Of a stretch of 64,000 bases of DNA, positions 32,840 to 43,698 are shown one piece after another (within the stretch, counting starts at the first letter, position 1; the number at the start of each line of letters is the position of its first letter). Made by a program: the position numbers and the translations under genes. Origin of the DNA: Pisolithus tinctorius (lineage: Eukaryota > Basidiomycota > Agaricomycetes > Boletales > Pisolithaceae). Where the stretch lies: NCBI GenBank assembly GCA_024663395.1, contig JANFAH010000005.1:2356001-2420000 (forward strand). Reading direction: 5' to 3'. The notes beneath the pieces are model-generated. The model saw only the letters and a list, made by a program, of their open reading frames with translations, ran no database searches and was not told the DNA's origin.

Positions 32840-34800
32840 ACTGAACCTGCAGCTTGTAGATCGTAGCTTTAATTTCCCTCTAAAGGGAATACATGAGCGC
32901 CAGATTCGACGTGTTGTCTGTTGATGCTATTCACATCCAAGATCGGCAGACCCATTTGTCCTACGTCTTTAGGGGAGCTGTGTAAGGACGATCCCCTTAT
33001 GTGTCCGAGGTGCTTCTCGCGGATGTGACGCACAAAATTGTGACGTTTAAGAAGTTTGCGACACCTCATCCAATTGCAAGGAATATATTCCGTGCGGGAC
33101 TTCCCCTTGACACCGTGACTAGCGAAGTGCTCTGAGACAGTGGCACAGGTGATCATCCGCAAACACTGAGTCCCGTTTGCAGAAACACGGAGGCAGCGCA
33201 TTCGCGGGCACTTGGCATAAATCTTTGCCTGCAAAGATGCGATCAACCAGATGTGCAGCGTGAAAGTCCGTGAATAAGGAACTGTTGCTTACATGACTTG
33301 GGCACCTTGTATCAGAGTTTGCCTTGTACCTGCTGTTCACTTCCTGTGCCAAATTTTGAGCAGTAGCGACACATCTTTGCGATGGTTCCCACGCTGCATC
33401 TCTAGAGATGCCGCCAACCATGTACGACGTGTTAGAATGCTGTTCAAGCTGCTGGTGAAAGCGCCCGTCACAAAGCGCGGTCAACCAAGACATGGCGAGA
33501 CGGCGTATGATCGACACCGCTCACCTCTCCGGAATTGGAAGTACTAGCATGGGTACTAGGAGCTTGGGTACATGCCGTACTCTGAACCATCCCATGAGCA
33601 GCAGGGGATACGTCATTCGGAATTACGTACAACTGGGCTCGGGCAGTACTCGACAATGCCATGTGACGAGTCGACCAAGCCCCCTTCACGAGGATGGGTA
33701 TACTTGTCAGACCCAAACCAGAAAGAAGATCAAAATCAATCTTATGACTCACCTGGGTTACCCGTCTCAACGTACTGTGAATTGGTAGGCACCAATGTGA
33801 TGGGATTCTATCCAGATGCTGAGCACACGGAAAATGGTCTCCGGAAATATACAGATCGAACCTGTCCCGGTCCTAAAGCGTTGCCAAGCGTGTACGATTT
33901 ACTTGTTAGGCTTGTCAGCAACGGCGAAAAGGTGTATAGGAGTAGGGACGTACCGATTGATCAAGTTCGCATGCATGGATGAACGACCGGATGGGGGACG
34001 TTTGTATTCCACGAGTAAGCCCTCATATATACGTCTCTTAAATATGCCAGACCATGCCAGATCTACATTTTGCGCGGAGGCCTCTGGAGGGCTCTCTGGA
34101 GGGGTCCTAATAGACGGCGGTGGGATTAGTATTGAGGCCTCCACCAACGTACGAACCAACCTCAACTGCGGCTCTATTCAACCCTGGATTAGCAAAGAAT
34201 CATTTCCGCTTTCTACACAGAAAAGATTCGGCAGTAGAACCCGACGGTACGTTGGTTAAGATTGGCACCCTCGGCTTGCAGATCTAGTATAGTAGTTTCA
34301 TATCATGGCGCGGTCGGCAGCGACGTGTCTGGTCGATGGATGAACATTCCAATGGCTTACGATGAATTTTTTCTCTCTGTGTCAGGATGCTGGAACAAGG
34401 CACTTGGCGCCGCATACACATACTCCGCTGGCGGTCCAACACAGATGCCGTCTAGGTTCCCACCTGTTTACCAGGGATCGATGGAGTGCTCCTCGTCAAG
34501 GTCCGAATATCAAGCGAAATGAACGACAGCTTTGGCTGGGCCCTCCATGGAGGGCCGCCACCAACTGGGCCGTGAACACGAGATGTGAGTCTTGGAAGAG
34601 AAACGTTCGAGCGCTGGGAGCAAGTTCATTGGGCGCCACCACCAACATACATGCATGTGCTGTATGTAAAATGGCCACAGTCCTGCCAGCGTGTGAAGTC
34701 CTGCAATTGGTGCATGTACTCATCGTCGGGTTCCTAGTGATTAGAGGAATTAGACGGAGGCGGCGGTTTTCCGTATAAGCCTACCTTTGCATTCCATCTG
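32840..34800 (-). repeat. array unit H (subfamily II), last unit
   Basis: Matches unit E over the zinc-finger exons, the 33,480-33,560 start region and the 34,030-34,150 block. The array ends here, about 190 bp before the VPS1 start codon. Confidence 0.65.
32869..33493 (-). CDS. small three-exon C2H2 zinc-finger protein, subfamily II member H
   Basis: Exons 33493-33426, 33329-33293 (37 nt) and 33228-32869 join to 154 residues with the family phases (2, 0). Introns are 96 nt (gtacat...cagcag) and 64 nt (gtaagc...ttgcag). The start ctcgccATGTCTTGG is in good context and aligns with member E. Exon 2 ends YKANSDTRCPSH; exon 3 has CPRMRCLRVSANG, TCATVSEHFASH and the finger C-x4-C-x11-H-x4-H (CNWMRC...RHIREKH). 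A longer tail than in other members follows (HSSPKDVGQMG... to a TAG-type stop). Exon 1 differs from subfamilies I and III (no HYDGP motif), so N-termini have diverged or been exchanged. Function unknown. Confidence 0.65.
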
Positions 34801-34988
34801 TCAGCCCACTGCGAACAAATTTATGAGGCGATCAGAGTACGACACGCTCAACCGATGCTATCAACTCAGCGTATTGAGCAGACCTGGGGTGGCGTGGCTG
34901 TGCACGCCACCTTGGACTGCGTACCGCTGCACAGTGGCTGGCTTGCGCACCCCTTGCAAGTACTGTGATTCTTTTGTTTCGTTCCCTC

Positions 34989-37638
34989 ATGTCCGCCTCA
35001 TCGACCATGTCAACTGGCCTTGGCCATGAAATTGTCTCCGTCATCAATAAGCTCCAGGACGTGTTCAGTACTATTGGCTCATCAGGCTCGCAAATAGACC
35101 TCCCGCAGATTTGCGTACTGGGCAGCCAGAGTAGTGGAAAGAGCAGTGTTCTCGAGAACATCGTAGGGCGAGACTTTTTGCCCCGTGGAACGGGCATCGT
35201 TACACGACGGCCGTTGGTCCTGCAGCTCATCCATCGACCTGCTCCCGCTTCGCAGCCGAATGGCACACCAGGCTCGTCCAATCTAGCTTCCTTCGTCATC
35301 GAGTAGTGCTGACACTCCCTAAAAGTGAAAATGAATGGCCCAGACAAATTCGCAAATGAGCACGAGTGGGGCGAATTCCTCCATCTCCCAGGTCAGAAGT
35401 TTTACGATTTCTCCAAAATTCGAGAAGAAATCGTTCGTGATACTGAGGCCAAGACGGGGCGCAATGCTGGCATATCTCCACAGCCTATTAACCTACGTAT
35501 CTTCTCGCCCAACGTTCTAACCCTCACCCTCGTCGACTTGCCGGGATTGACCAAGGTCCCTGTGGGTGACCAGCCCAAGGACATCGAGAAACAGATCAAG
35601 GACATGCTTGTGAAATATATCTCCCGACCCTCGTGCATTATCCTTGCGGTCACCGCAGCCAACACTGACCTGGCCAACTCAGATGGTCTGAAGCTAGCAC
35701 GTGAGGTTGACCCAGAAGGCACGCGGACAATTGGCGTCCTAACCAAGGTGGACCTCATGTACGTTGCTGCGGATTGACCACGAGACGCCGACTCTTACTG
35801 TTTCCAACCAGGGATCAAGGAACTGATGTCGTCGATATCCTTGCTGGCCGCGTCATCCCTCTTCGACTCGGCTACGTGCCGGTCGTTAATCGGGGCCAGC
35901 GCGATATTGATACTTCCAAGTCGATCTCTGCTGCTCTGGAGGCTGAACGCCAGTTTTTTGAAAACCATCCATCATATAAAGGGAAGGCCCCATACTGCGG
36001 GACGCCCTTCCTTGCTCGTAAACTCAATATGGTACGTTTGTGAGGGTATAACGCTGATCATCTGTCTTGACGCGTTCCTCAGATTCTTATGCAACACATC
36101 CGCGCAACCCTTCCCGACATCAAAGCCCGCATATCACAGCAACTTGCAAAATTCAATGCCGAACTGGCTTCGCTGGGTGGTCCAATGGGCGACTCGTCGG
36201 GCAATGTCGTCCTCTCTGTCATTACAGAGTTCACGAACGAGTTCCGCACTGTCATTGATGGTAACACAAACGACCTTTCTCTGAATGAACTTAGTGGAGG
36301 TGCTCGTATCAGTTTCGTGTTTCATGAACTCTTCAATCATGGTGTAAGAAGTATCGACCCATTCGATCAAGTCAAAGATGGAGACATCAGGACAATCCTT
36401 TATAACTCATCTGTGAGTGTTCGTCATGCCAGGGCGAACCCTATCTGACTAGGTTTTAGGGGTCGACACCATCGTTATTTGTGGGCACCCAAGCCTTCGA
36501 GGTCATCATCAAGCAACAGATCAAGCGATTGGAGGAGCCCGGATTGAAATGTTGTCAGCTAATCTACGACGAGCTTATTCGGATTCTTGGGCAATTGCTC
36601 CAGAAGATCGTACGTCCATTTGTTTGTGACATAGGATTGAATTCGCCAGCTAAATACATCAATTGAACAGCAAATGTTCCGGCGCTTCCCGGCACTCAAG
36701 GACCGTTTCAACTCTGTGGTCGTTAACTTCTTCAAGACTGCCATGAACCCTACGACAAAGCTGGTGTCAGATATGGTTGCGTACGTATGAATTATTATTT
36801 TGTGGTTGCATTCTTTGAGTTCAGGACGGTCGACAGTATGCAAGCATGCTACGTAAACACGACGCACCCAGATTTCCTTGGTGGTCATAAGGTGTGTCCT
36901 TCTGGCTGGCGACACGAATGGCGTTTTTGAGCAGTTCCAGGCCATGGCAATCGTTCAAGATCGCTTGAATGTCAACAAGCCTCCGACGCCGCAACCGGAT
37001 GCGAAATCCAACAGGCTTGCTGCGAGTCACAATAGTCGCGATCTCGATGTCGAACCCAAGAAAGATGAGCCCAGTTTCTTTGGGTCGTTCTTCTCTTCGG
37101 CAAAGAAGGGACAATCAAAGAAGGCTGGGCCTGTTATGGAGGCGGTGAGTATCTTGAGAAATGTACATCCTTGGAACGGTGGTTAATTGGATTCTCGGCA
37201 GCCACCTCCAGTTATTAGACCGCAATCCGCACTGAGTGATCGAGAGACCATGGAAACCGAAGTGATCAGTATGTCTTGCCAAATTAGCAGACATCGGAGG
37301 TCGTGAACTAACTGGGCACGCGCAGAACTTCTTATTAATTCCTACTTCAATATCGTGAAGAGGGAGATGATAGATATGGTCCCCAAAGCCATCGTCTACA
37401 CGCTCGTGAACCACTCCAAAGAGAATCTTCAACGCGAGTTGTTGCAAGAGCTCTACAAGCCTGATGTCCTGGATGACTTGCTGAAGGAGAGCGAGTTTGT
37501 CGTTAACCGTCGGAAAGAGGTGGCCACTATGGTAGTCGCACTCAACAAGGCGGAAGAGTGAGTGTTTCTGTTACGGTTTTCTTTCCTTGTTGCACGTGCT
37601 GATCACTACCGCTCTACAGAATCGTCGCCGGCGTCTAG
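34989..37638 (+). CDS. VPS1: dynamin-related GTPase Vps1
   Basis: Dynamin-like GTPase for membrane scission at Golgi/endosome, vacuole and peroxisomes. Eleven exons (34989-35294, 35361-35758, 35812-36031, 36083-36412, 36460-36609, 36671-36780, 36837-36891, 36941-37144, 37202-37268, 37326-37557, 37620-37638) join in frame to 696 residues. G1 [10 protein letters not shown]2 region GIVTRRP, G3 DLPGLTK and G4 TKVDLMD are intact; the middle domain ([18 protein letters not shown]) and C-terminal GED ([13 protein letters not shown]...NRRKEV) are present. There is no pleckstrin or proline-rich domain, and the N-terminus ([11 protein letters not shown]) fits Vps1 rather than Dnm1. The first intron is taken as 66 nt with acceptor aatgag; the stronger-looking acceptor at 35325 would break the frame. 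Start could also be the second ATG at 35007. Confidence 0.95.
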
Positions 37639-37935
37639 TCGCGCTAGTCAGATATTCCTATGGATGACCATGGTTGTGTGGGATCGCATGTACCCTCGTA
37701 CAATACCCACTCTTTTCTGTTGTATGTTTCGCATGGCGTGTAGATAGGACCGTGGCAATCTTCACAGTTTCTTTCTGATACGGTCCGCGAGGTCGATCTA
37801 ATCGGTTCGTTTGTTGAATAGATAACAAGAATGGCCACAACTGTACGCGGTATGTAGGGAAGAAACACATGGATGTACGTTCTGCTCTCACAACTTTTCC
37901 CCCTTAATCCAATATACGGCATCCAATGGCAACTT

Positions 37936-38520
37936 TCAGCCGAGGTTGAGGCGGAAGATGTCATTGTACCTATGGTTGTCAGTATGGCGGGCGGAATGCG
38001 TTCTAGATAACTTACACGTAAAAACTATTGTCGCTCGATACCAGGTGGAACACCTGGCTGAATGGAATAGGATTGTCTTCGTCGACCTGTCAAAAAAAAA
38101 ACACTCGTAAGTGAGTCGGAAGAGATATTTGGATGCAAACGGTACACCTTGAGGAATCCGGTCACGCTGACGATCAGGTTGGTGTTGGGCCAAGACGGCT
38201 GTGCGTCCATTGTGACGACTTGATGTTGGACCTTCGTAAAGGGTAATGTCTGTGATGGATGGGGTGGCAAACGAGGTCGTGAATGCGCTGCGATGGACGC
38301 ACGGTAAGTTTCTCGACTATCGCTTGGACACCTAGTATTTGTTTCCCCTCCCATGTCAGCATAGATTCGGGTCTCTGGCGTTCATCGATGATCAGCGATC
38401 GAGAGGATCGTGGTGTGTATATGCCGTGCTCACGTATAGCGCAGCCAGCTGGCTTCGGTCGTTGCCGAAGGTCTGATAGTAGAAATCGGTGAAGTGCTTT
38501 GCGATGACGTTGACGTCCAT
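37936..38520 (-). CDS. NTF2: nuclear transport factor 2
   Basis: Imports RanGDP into the nucleus by binding FxFG nucleoporins. Five exons give about 121 residues, the usual length. It begins MDVNVIAKHFTDFYYQTFGNDRS, followed across a phase-0 intron by RPESMLTWEG and VEKLT, then LPFTKVQHQVVTMDAQPS, VTGFLKVDEDNPIPFSQVFHL and the end YNDIFRLNLG. All match the NTF2 fold family in order. The intron before the last exon splits the V codon (TAC GT|G TAC). One intron contains a poly-T run just before its acceptor. It converges on VPS1, about 300 bp from its stop. Confidence 0.95.
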
Positions 38521-38694
38521 GGCCACGTAGGTCTAGTTGGGAGGCAGAGAGAGTACCGACGAGGTGGATGTTACGATGGTAGTACTATAATCTATTAGCT
38601 GTGGCCCACTGCCCTCCCTAGATATTCCTAATTGGGCAGATCGCCTGTTAGCATTTTCTCATTGGCTGCAGTAGCCGATTTCAGCGTAGGGCAT

Positions 38695-40193
38695 ATGGCA
38701 GCGGTCTCAGCCAGCCAGACAGTTGCCAATCACCCCTCAAGAAGCCCTCCGATGTCTGAGCTACCCCGTCCGACGATGCGCAGAAAGAGCTCTGCACAGA
38801 ATCTCTTGACGTCTTTCAAGACGCCTGCTGGTCCATCGGGCTCCGGGGGTAGCATGTCTGCTGCTACTGGTGCTGCCTTTGCTGCTGCTGCTGCTGTTGC
38901 CGCACAGACACAATCGCCCAACATTCCACCCGGCAGGGAGTGGGACGGCCAGTCCGTGCACTCAGACACACTTTCATCGACAGCGGCCCTCGTCGGCAAT
39001 GGCACGCCCGTCATCGCCCAGGGCACTTCCGTCGAGTATCTACGTGACTTGGTGCAGAAGAGAATCATTACACTGACATACATGCGCACTGTCCACGAAG
39101 GGTGTGTCTATGACTGTTTATCTCCGCACTCAGAACTCGAATGTCTTCTCAGGCGAAGTGATTGGTTTCACACGATTATGATGTCTCGCACCGAACTCGA
39201 CAAGGTGTTTAACAACATAACGATGAAGAAACGGTCAGTGGAATGACCGACGACTATGCTTGCTTGCTAAGAGGTCCCTACGACAGGACACACCGCTTCG
39301 CTACCCTTGCCATGTCACTGTCCAATCTCCTCGACATCCCTCAAGCACAAGATTATTTACGCGGGTTGCTGAACACCATGAACGAGTACGATCAAGCTAA
39401 GGAGGAACCTGACAAACCCAAAATCGTGATTCCGCCTCTTTAATTGCATTTCGTTTTATCCCGCCCTTACGCCATCCGTAGCGTTTATTCCGCCCGAAAG
39501 TTGCCAAACGACAAGCTGCAGGCGGCTTTGCGGAATACAACGTTCCGTTTTCTGACGGGACGGAAGCTTCATACCTTGTCTCGCCACATATAGTTTGTGC
39601 CTTTTCCTTCTCCTTGTCAGTCAAGCGTCCTGACTGAGACTTGCACCAACAGCCCTTTCCTCTCGATTATCACCAGACATTGCTATCCCTTTTAGATGTT
39701 ATCTCGGAAGTGTACAATAAAATTTCTCGCATTCTTGGTCCTTCACCGTTTTCCAACTCAGGGCAGCATATGATGGGTCCGCTTGGACTTCTGGCTCCTC
39801 ACCCGGGTGTATCATACTTGTTTTCTGGTCAGGACTCTTTACAACGACCTACGGATGACGGTGATGGGAGTCTGTGGGGAATAGCGAATGCTCACACTAC
39901 CAGCCACGGGTACGGAGGCGCTATGGGCAGTCCACCCCCAAGTTGGACTCCAGCCCTCGGAGATACGCTCCTGAAGGTGGATGCCAAGTTTAAGGTATGC
40001 TTTACATTTAAATTTCCTGTGCAGATATTTCCAACAAAATGAACAGAAGATCACATCTACGCTCCTAAAAGAGTTAGATGCAGTTGCACGGAACGGAATC
40101 AAGGACGAATTGGCGTCCCTCGATCCCTTACTTCGGAACGTCACCAGCCCGGTGGATGTGCGGGAACAGTATGACTTTGAGGGACATTTGTGA
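38695..40193 (+). CDS. conserved fungal protein of unknown function
   Basis: Six exons (38695-39101, 39153-39233, 39287-39425, 39482-39592, 39653-39994, 40047-40193) with agreeing phases give 408 residues. The N-terminus is low-complexity (Ser/Pro/Ala-rich, with an alanine run near residue 65). The rest is dense in conserved-looking blocks: VEYLRDLVQKRIITLTYMR, WFHTIMMSRTELDKVF, MSLSNLLDIPQAQDYLRGLL, FPLDYHQTLLSLLDVISEVYNKI, APHPGVSYLF, and a C-terminal LLKELDAVARNGIKDELASLDPL. These look like a widely conserved Agaricomycete protein, mostly helical, without membrane segments or signal peptide. I do not know a function or a Pfam name with confidence. The start could be the later ATG at 38752. 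It is followed after 218 bp by RAD18. Confidence 0.85.
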
Positions 40194-40411
40194 CTTCAGC
40201 TTCATCTTACGGACATTTGGATTGTGTATTATGCTCTGTACTACTAATACTACTATGCTGTATGCTCTCTCAAGTACTGCTTATAACGCGACCTGTCACG
40301 TAGGCAGGTCACGCTGTCACACCATCATTCGCGCTTAGTACTACCGCGTCTGCCCCTCTCTACTCAAATCTACACCATATCTACTAAATTATACTGGCCA
40401 AGCCCACGAAA

Positions 40412-41947
40412 ATGCCTACAAACAACTTACAGGCGCTTCTGTCCGCTGACATATCTGACCCGACGGATTTCCCGACCAACGAACTTCGCCAGCTTGATGC
40501 AAGCTTTCGTTGCACGATTTGCGGCGAATTCTATGATGCACCGGTGATACTCGCTTGTGGCCACTGCTTCTGCTCGCTCGTATGCCCTCTTCTAATTTTC
40601 TGTATTACCCAGACTTGCTTATGATAACAACAGTGCATACGAGAGCACATTGTGAGAGAGACTCAGTGTCCAAATTGCCGCAAATCAACAGCAGAGGCCC
40701 ATTTTAGACTGAATCCCGCACTCGAAGAGGCTGTGGAAGCATGGAAGAGGTCACGGTAAGAATTTACGTGCTCGTTCACAAGTATTAGCTCCTATGTCCG
40801 GCAATGTAGCCCAATAGTGCTCCAATTGTCGAAAGAAGAGCAATGTCGTATTGAATCATACAGCCATGTTGACACCCAGAAAACACCAACACGCACGCGC
40901 CCGCCGAATAATAATAATACAGCAAAGCGGAAACGACGGGCACGTTCCGAGAGTTCAGACTCTGAGATCATCCATGTCGCAGGACCCTCCAATTCGAAAG
41001 CGTCAAGCGAGGTTGTAGACTCCTCACCAGCGCCAGCTTATGATAGGAGACCCTCAAAACGGAGGGACACTGAGCCGTCGTCTGACATTGGGGAAGAGGA
41101 GTTGGAACGTAAGTCGTCCAGTACAGGAAAGCAATTTTGACTGAATTTGATGGCTTCAGCAGATTCTCTGATCAGCTGCCCCATATGTGGCAGGTTGGTT
41201 GAGTACCAGCTTATTAATGGTCACATCGACGGACCCGACTGCGGTAACAGCAAAGCTGCACCGAAGTCTAACACTCAAGTACCAAATTCCGGTGCAAGAA
41301 ATGAGTGGTCGAAGATCCTGGGTAAAAGTTCCTTGAAGAAGGGTAAAAACAAGGAGAGCAGGTGAGGCTTACTGATTAGTTGAGCTTCGCCAGAGTTTGA
41401 CATCTCGACGAAACCTGGAAGTGATTCGGATGGCATAATGGAACGCTTACCAAAGGTGTCATATGCCGTACTCAAGGACAAAGTACTAAAAGATTTGCTA
41501 CTTTCTCAGAGGTTGCCAACAACTGGTGACCGATTCACTTGGATAGCTAGGCACCAAAGGTATGTTTTGAAGGATAGTCAAGTAGAGACGCTGATCGTCC
41601 TCTAGATGGGTGATGATGTATAATGCGAATCTTGACAAATCAGAGGGGAATCGCAAGGGGTTAGCAGAGTTGCGCAATGAACTCAAGAGATGGGAAGAAG
41701 ATCGGAAGATATCCAAAAGGATCGTCGAGGATGTTATCGCACATGAGGTGAATTTAATCCTGGAGTCGTCACTTGACGTGGCATTGATGGGACATGGCAG
41801 ACGGCTTATCGTGCTGACTTCCAGCGATTGGTGGAGGAAGCGCGCCGGACTAGGGCAACTCCTGTAACAAATTCGCTGCCACATGCTCTGCAAGGTCCAC
41901 AGGACAATTGCAAACAAACTATCGTAGATGATTCCGAGGAGGACTGA
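40412..41947 (+). CDS. RAD18: postreplication repair E3 ubiquitin ligase Rad18
   Basis: Monoubiquitinates PCNA with Rad6 during DNA damage tolerance. Seven exons (40412-40579, 40634-40755, 40810-41108, 41160-41361, 41422-41559, 41606-41747, 41825-41947) join to 397 residues. An N-terminal C3HC4 RING (CTICGEFYDAPVILACGHCFCSL then CIREH and CPNCR) starts near residue 35. A Ser/Lys-rich linker with KRKRRARSESSDSE, a likely nuclear signal, follows. Then comes a UBZ4 finger (CPICGRLVEYQLINGHIDGPDC) and a SAP-type segment (LPKVSYAVLKDKVLKDLLLSQRLPTTGDR). Near the end FTWIARHQRWVMMYNANLDKS is the typical Rad18 block. The fourth intron uses acceptor ctggaag at 41421; the nearer gccag would shift the frame. 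Confidence 0.95.
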
Positions 41948-42918
41948 GAGTAGCATCATATATTACAATAGCCTTCAGATCCATAGGAGGAACCTCATTA
42001 TCGTATGTGTTGGTGAGTAGAACAATCCATTGTGCCACCTTGCTAACAAATGCAACTTCGCCTAAAGCTGCTATGTCGTAATATATAGTTAGATCCCGCG
42101 GGTAACCGGAGACTCGACACGAATTTTGGTTCACAACTCCGCGATGACGACTTATATCTTCTTGAGTTCATTCCTCTGTTCACCTTCGGGGAATTTGTGG
42201 CACAACCCGTGGCTCCCAGGTCGTGTCGTGTATAGACTTTCCATTTCTTTTGGCCGAGTGTCTGGGTGCAGAGATGACCTGCTTCTCCTTTGTCCGTGTA
42301 TTTCCCGATACCACACCGGACATACGTGCGATAGTGTTATTCACGCACAATGAACGCCTTTCAACTCGACGGTGGCTACATTAGCGTCATCGCTTTGTCT
42401 GCATCATGGCCCAGTATTGCTTTGAGTGGCAGGCGAGATATTTAACGAGGCTGAGTAGGTCCTTCATCCCATCAGCTAACCAGACGCGTCCATAATCATG
42501 AGCAGGATTTCTCAGACCTTTTCAGTGAGTCACTCTTCGCGCTGCAGGAGAACGATGCTGTTGCTAATATCACTCGTCATAGCTCCTTACTAATTTAAGC
42601 TCCCGGTCAGGCGCGCTACTACCAAGCGATGTGAGTTTGAGGTGGAAACGCCAGCTTGCCACGACGGCGCTGAAACGGAAGTTATTAGGACCCCAACGTA
42701 GTCAATGTCACTGAACAGTTACTCCCTCGCAAGCAAGATGCCACATTTGGCGAACAGTTTGTCTTTCAGACAAATCTGCACCATCAACGCGTTGATGCGA
42801 GACTGCTCCTGCTTCCCCCGTTCCCATGTGACAACCCACCATTCGCCAAGTCAGTAGCTTACCTTTCTAGTCGTTCCGGTTCTGTCAGGGCCCGCGTTGT
42901 GAGTCTTCGTTCCAGACT
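41948..42918. other. intergenic or unresolved 5' part of a DUF7330-like gene
   Basis: No exon could be phased with confidence. Upstream exons of the gene at 42,919 may lie here. Confidence 0.35.
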
Positions 42919-43312
42919 ATGCCTCTATTATGGAACGGAATTGCTGAAAACGGTATACACCATTCCATAGCACCGTCTTCCTGGCGCAGAGGAACACCTG
43001 TTTCGCCTTTGTATTTTTGCATGCGAGAGGGGTGTGAGAGTGACGTTGCCTCCGATGTTTCGTGGAGTAGTGACTATCAAGGACCACGACCTTGTTCGTC
43101 GCAGGAAGCAAATTCGATGCTCGCGTGCTTTCCGCGAGCGCATGCGGTGTGGGTTGATCAAGTTCGATACATGCGCGTCGGATAATGACGACGAGGTCTG
43201 CATCCATGCCGACGGAAAAATCGAACTGCGGTTGATGACCGGCGAAGACAAAGAGAAGCGTAGTTGGACACGGTTGGACCGACGTGTACGCCGGATCTTC
43301 AAAGCTGCGTAG
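42919..43312 (+). CDS. DUF7330-like protein, partial (5' end unresolved)
   Basis: The last exon, from acceptor gcgcag near 42,992, reads FRLCIFACERGVRVTLPPMFRGVV, then AFRERMRCGLIKFDT and DDEVCIHADGKIELRL before TAG. These align in order with the C-terminal exon of the next gene (SNVTIWLPSDFRG, AGFINRIMANIRLN, GDEVFVETEGTVTFRM). An upstream exon from ATG 42919 (MPLLWNGIAEN) with donor gtatac gives an in-phase join, but this would lack the usual N-terminal region, so more 5' exons are likely. It is probably a diverged paralogue of the neighbour, possibly decaying. Function of the domain is unknown. Confidence 0.5.
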
Positions 43313-43698
43313 CATCCCACGCTCTTTCTGTGTTGCGGCGCTGGCTCGCCGGACCTAGATACTACCGTTCCTTTCAAATTCGTCCTTGTGTTGTTGTTGA
43401 TTCGAGTCACACTCATCCCATGTAGCGTAAGTGTCGTACCATAGTATAAATGCACTATGAGGCATTTGTCAAACCATCCACCGTGAGAGGCCACATGGCA
43501 CCCGGTTAAATGCAACGTTGCGAACTGACGGCATCGGGTTCCTTTGTTACATGCATTCCAGCCTTTTGTTCTCGAATACAACACTTGCCTTTTTGGGCAT
43601 AATAGTAGGATCACTTATAATTACCCACACCCGGGCCTGGTCATTTCCCCCCACACATATCGTTCCTTTCTTTCCTTTGGACATTCGCCTCGGTCGAG

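Larger units (their letters stand above)
10690..34800. repeat. diverged tandem array of zinc-finger gene units (higher-order I-II-III pattern)
   Basis: Eight clearly related 2-4 kb units plus one remnant, all in the same orientation (gene on the minus strand, last exon at the low-coordinate end). Units were matched by eye through shared blocks. Subfamily I is A, B, C and D; II is E, H and the remnant; III is F and G. Offsets between homologous points are about 3,194 bp (A to B), 10,455 bp (B to C), 6,128 bp (C to D), 15,658 bp (E to H) and 7,436 bp (F to G). The order I, I, II, III, I, (II), III, I, II suggests repeated amplification of a three-unit cassette. Copies differ by many substitutions and indels, so the duplications are old. 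Confidence 0.8.

Noticed and set aside
10690..34800. LTR retrotransposon cluster as an explanation of the array
   Set aside because: No reverse transcriptase, integrase, gag or long terminal repeats were seen; units instead share an intron-containing small gene.
10690..34800. CRISPR or phage-like organisation
   Set aside because: Repeats are kilobase-sized and diverged, and the host is clearly eukaryotic.
35295..35325. Acceptor ctaaaag at 35325 in VPS1, which has a good branch-point-like ctgac
   Set aside because: No upstream donor gives a matching phase; the acceptor at 35360 gives a 66-nt intron and a fully consistent 696-residue protein.
41362..41393. Apparent frameshift in RAD18 after the UBZ finger
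   Set aside because: Using acceptor ctggaag at 41421 restores phase with a 60-nt intron; no sequence error is needed.
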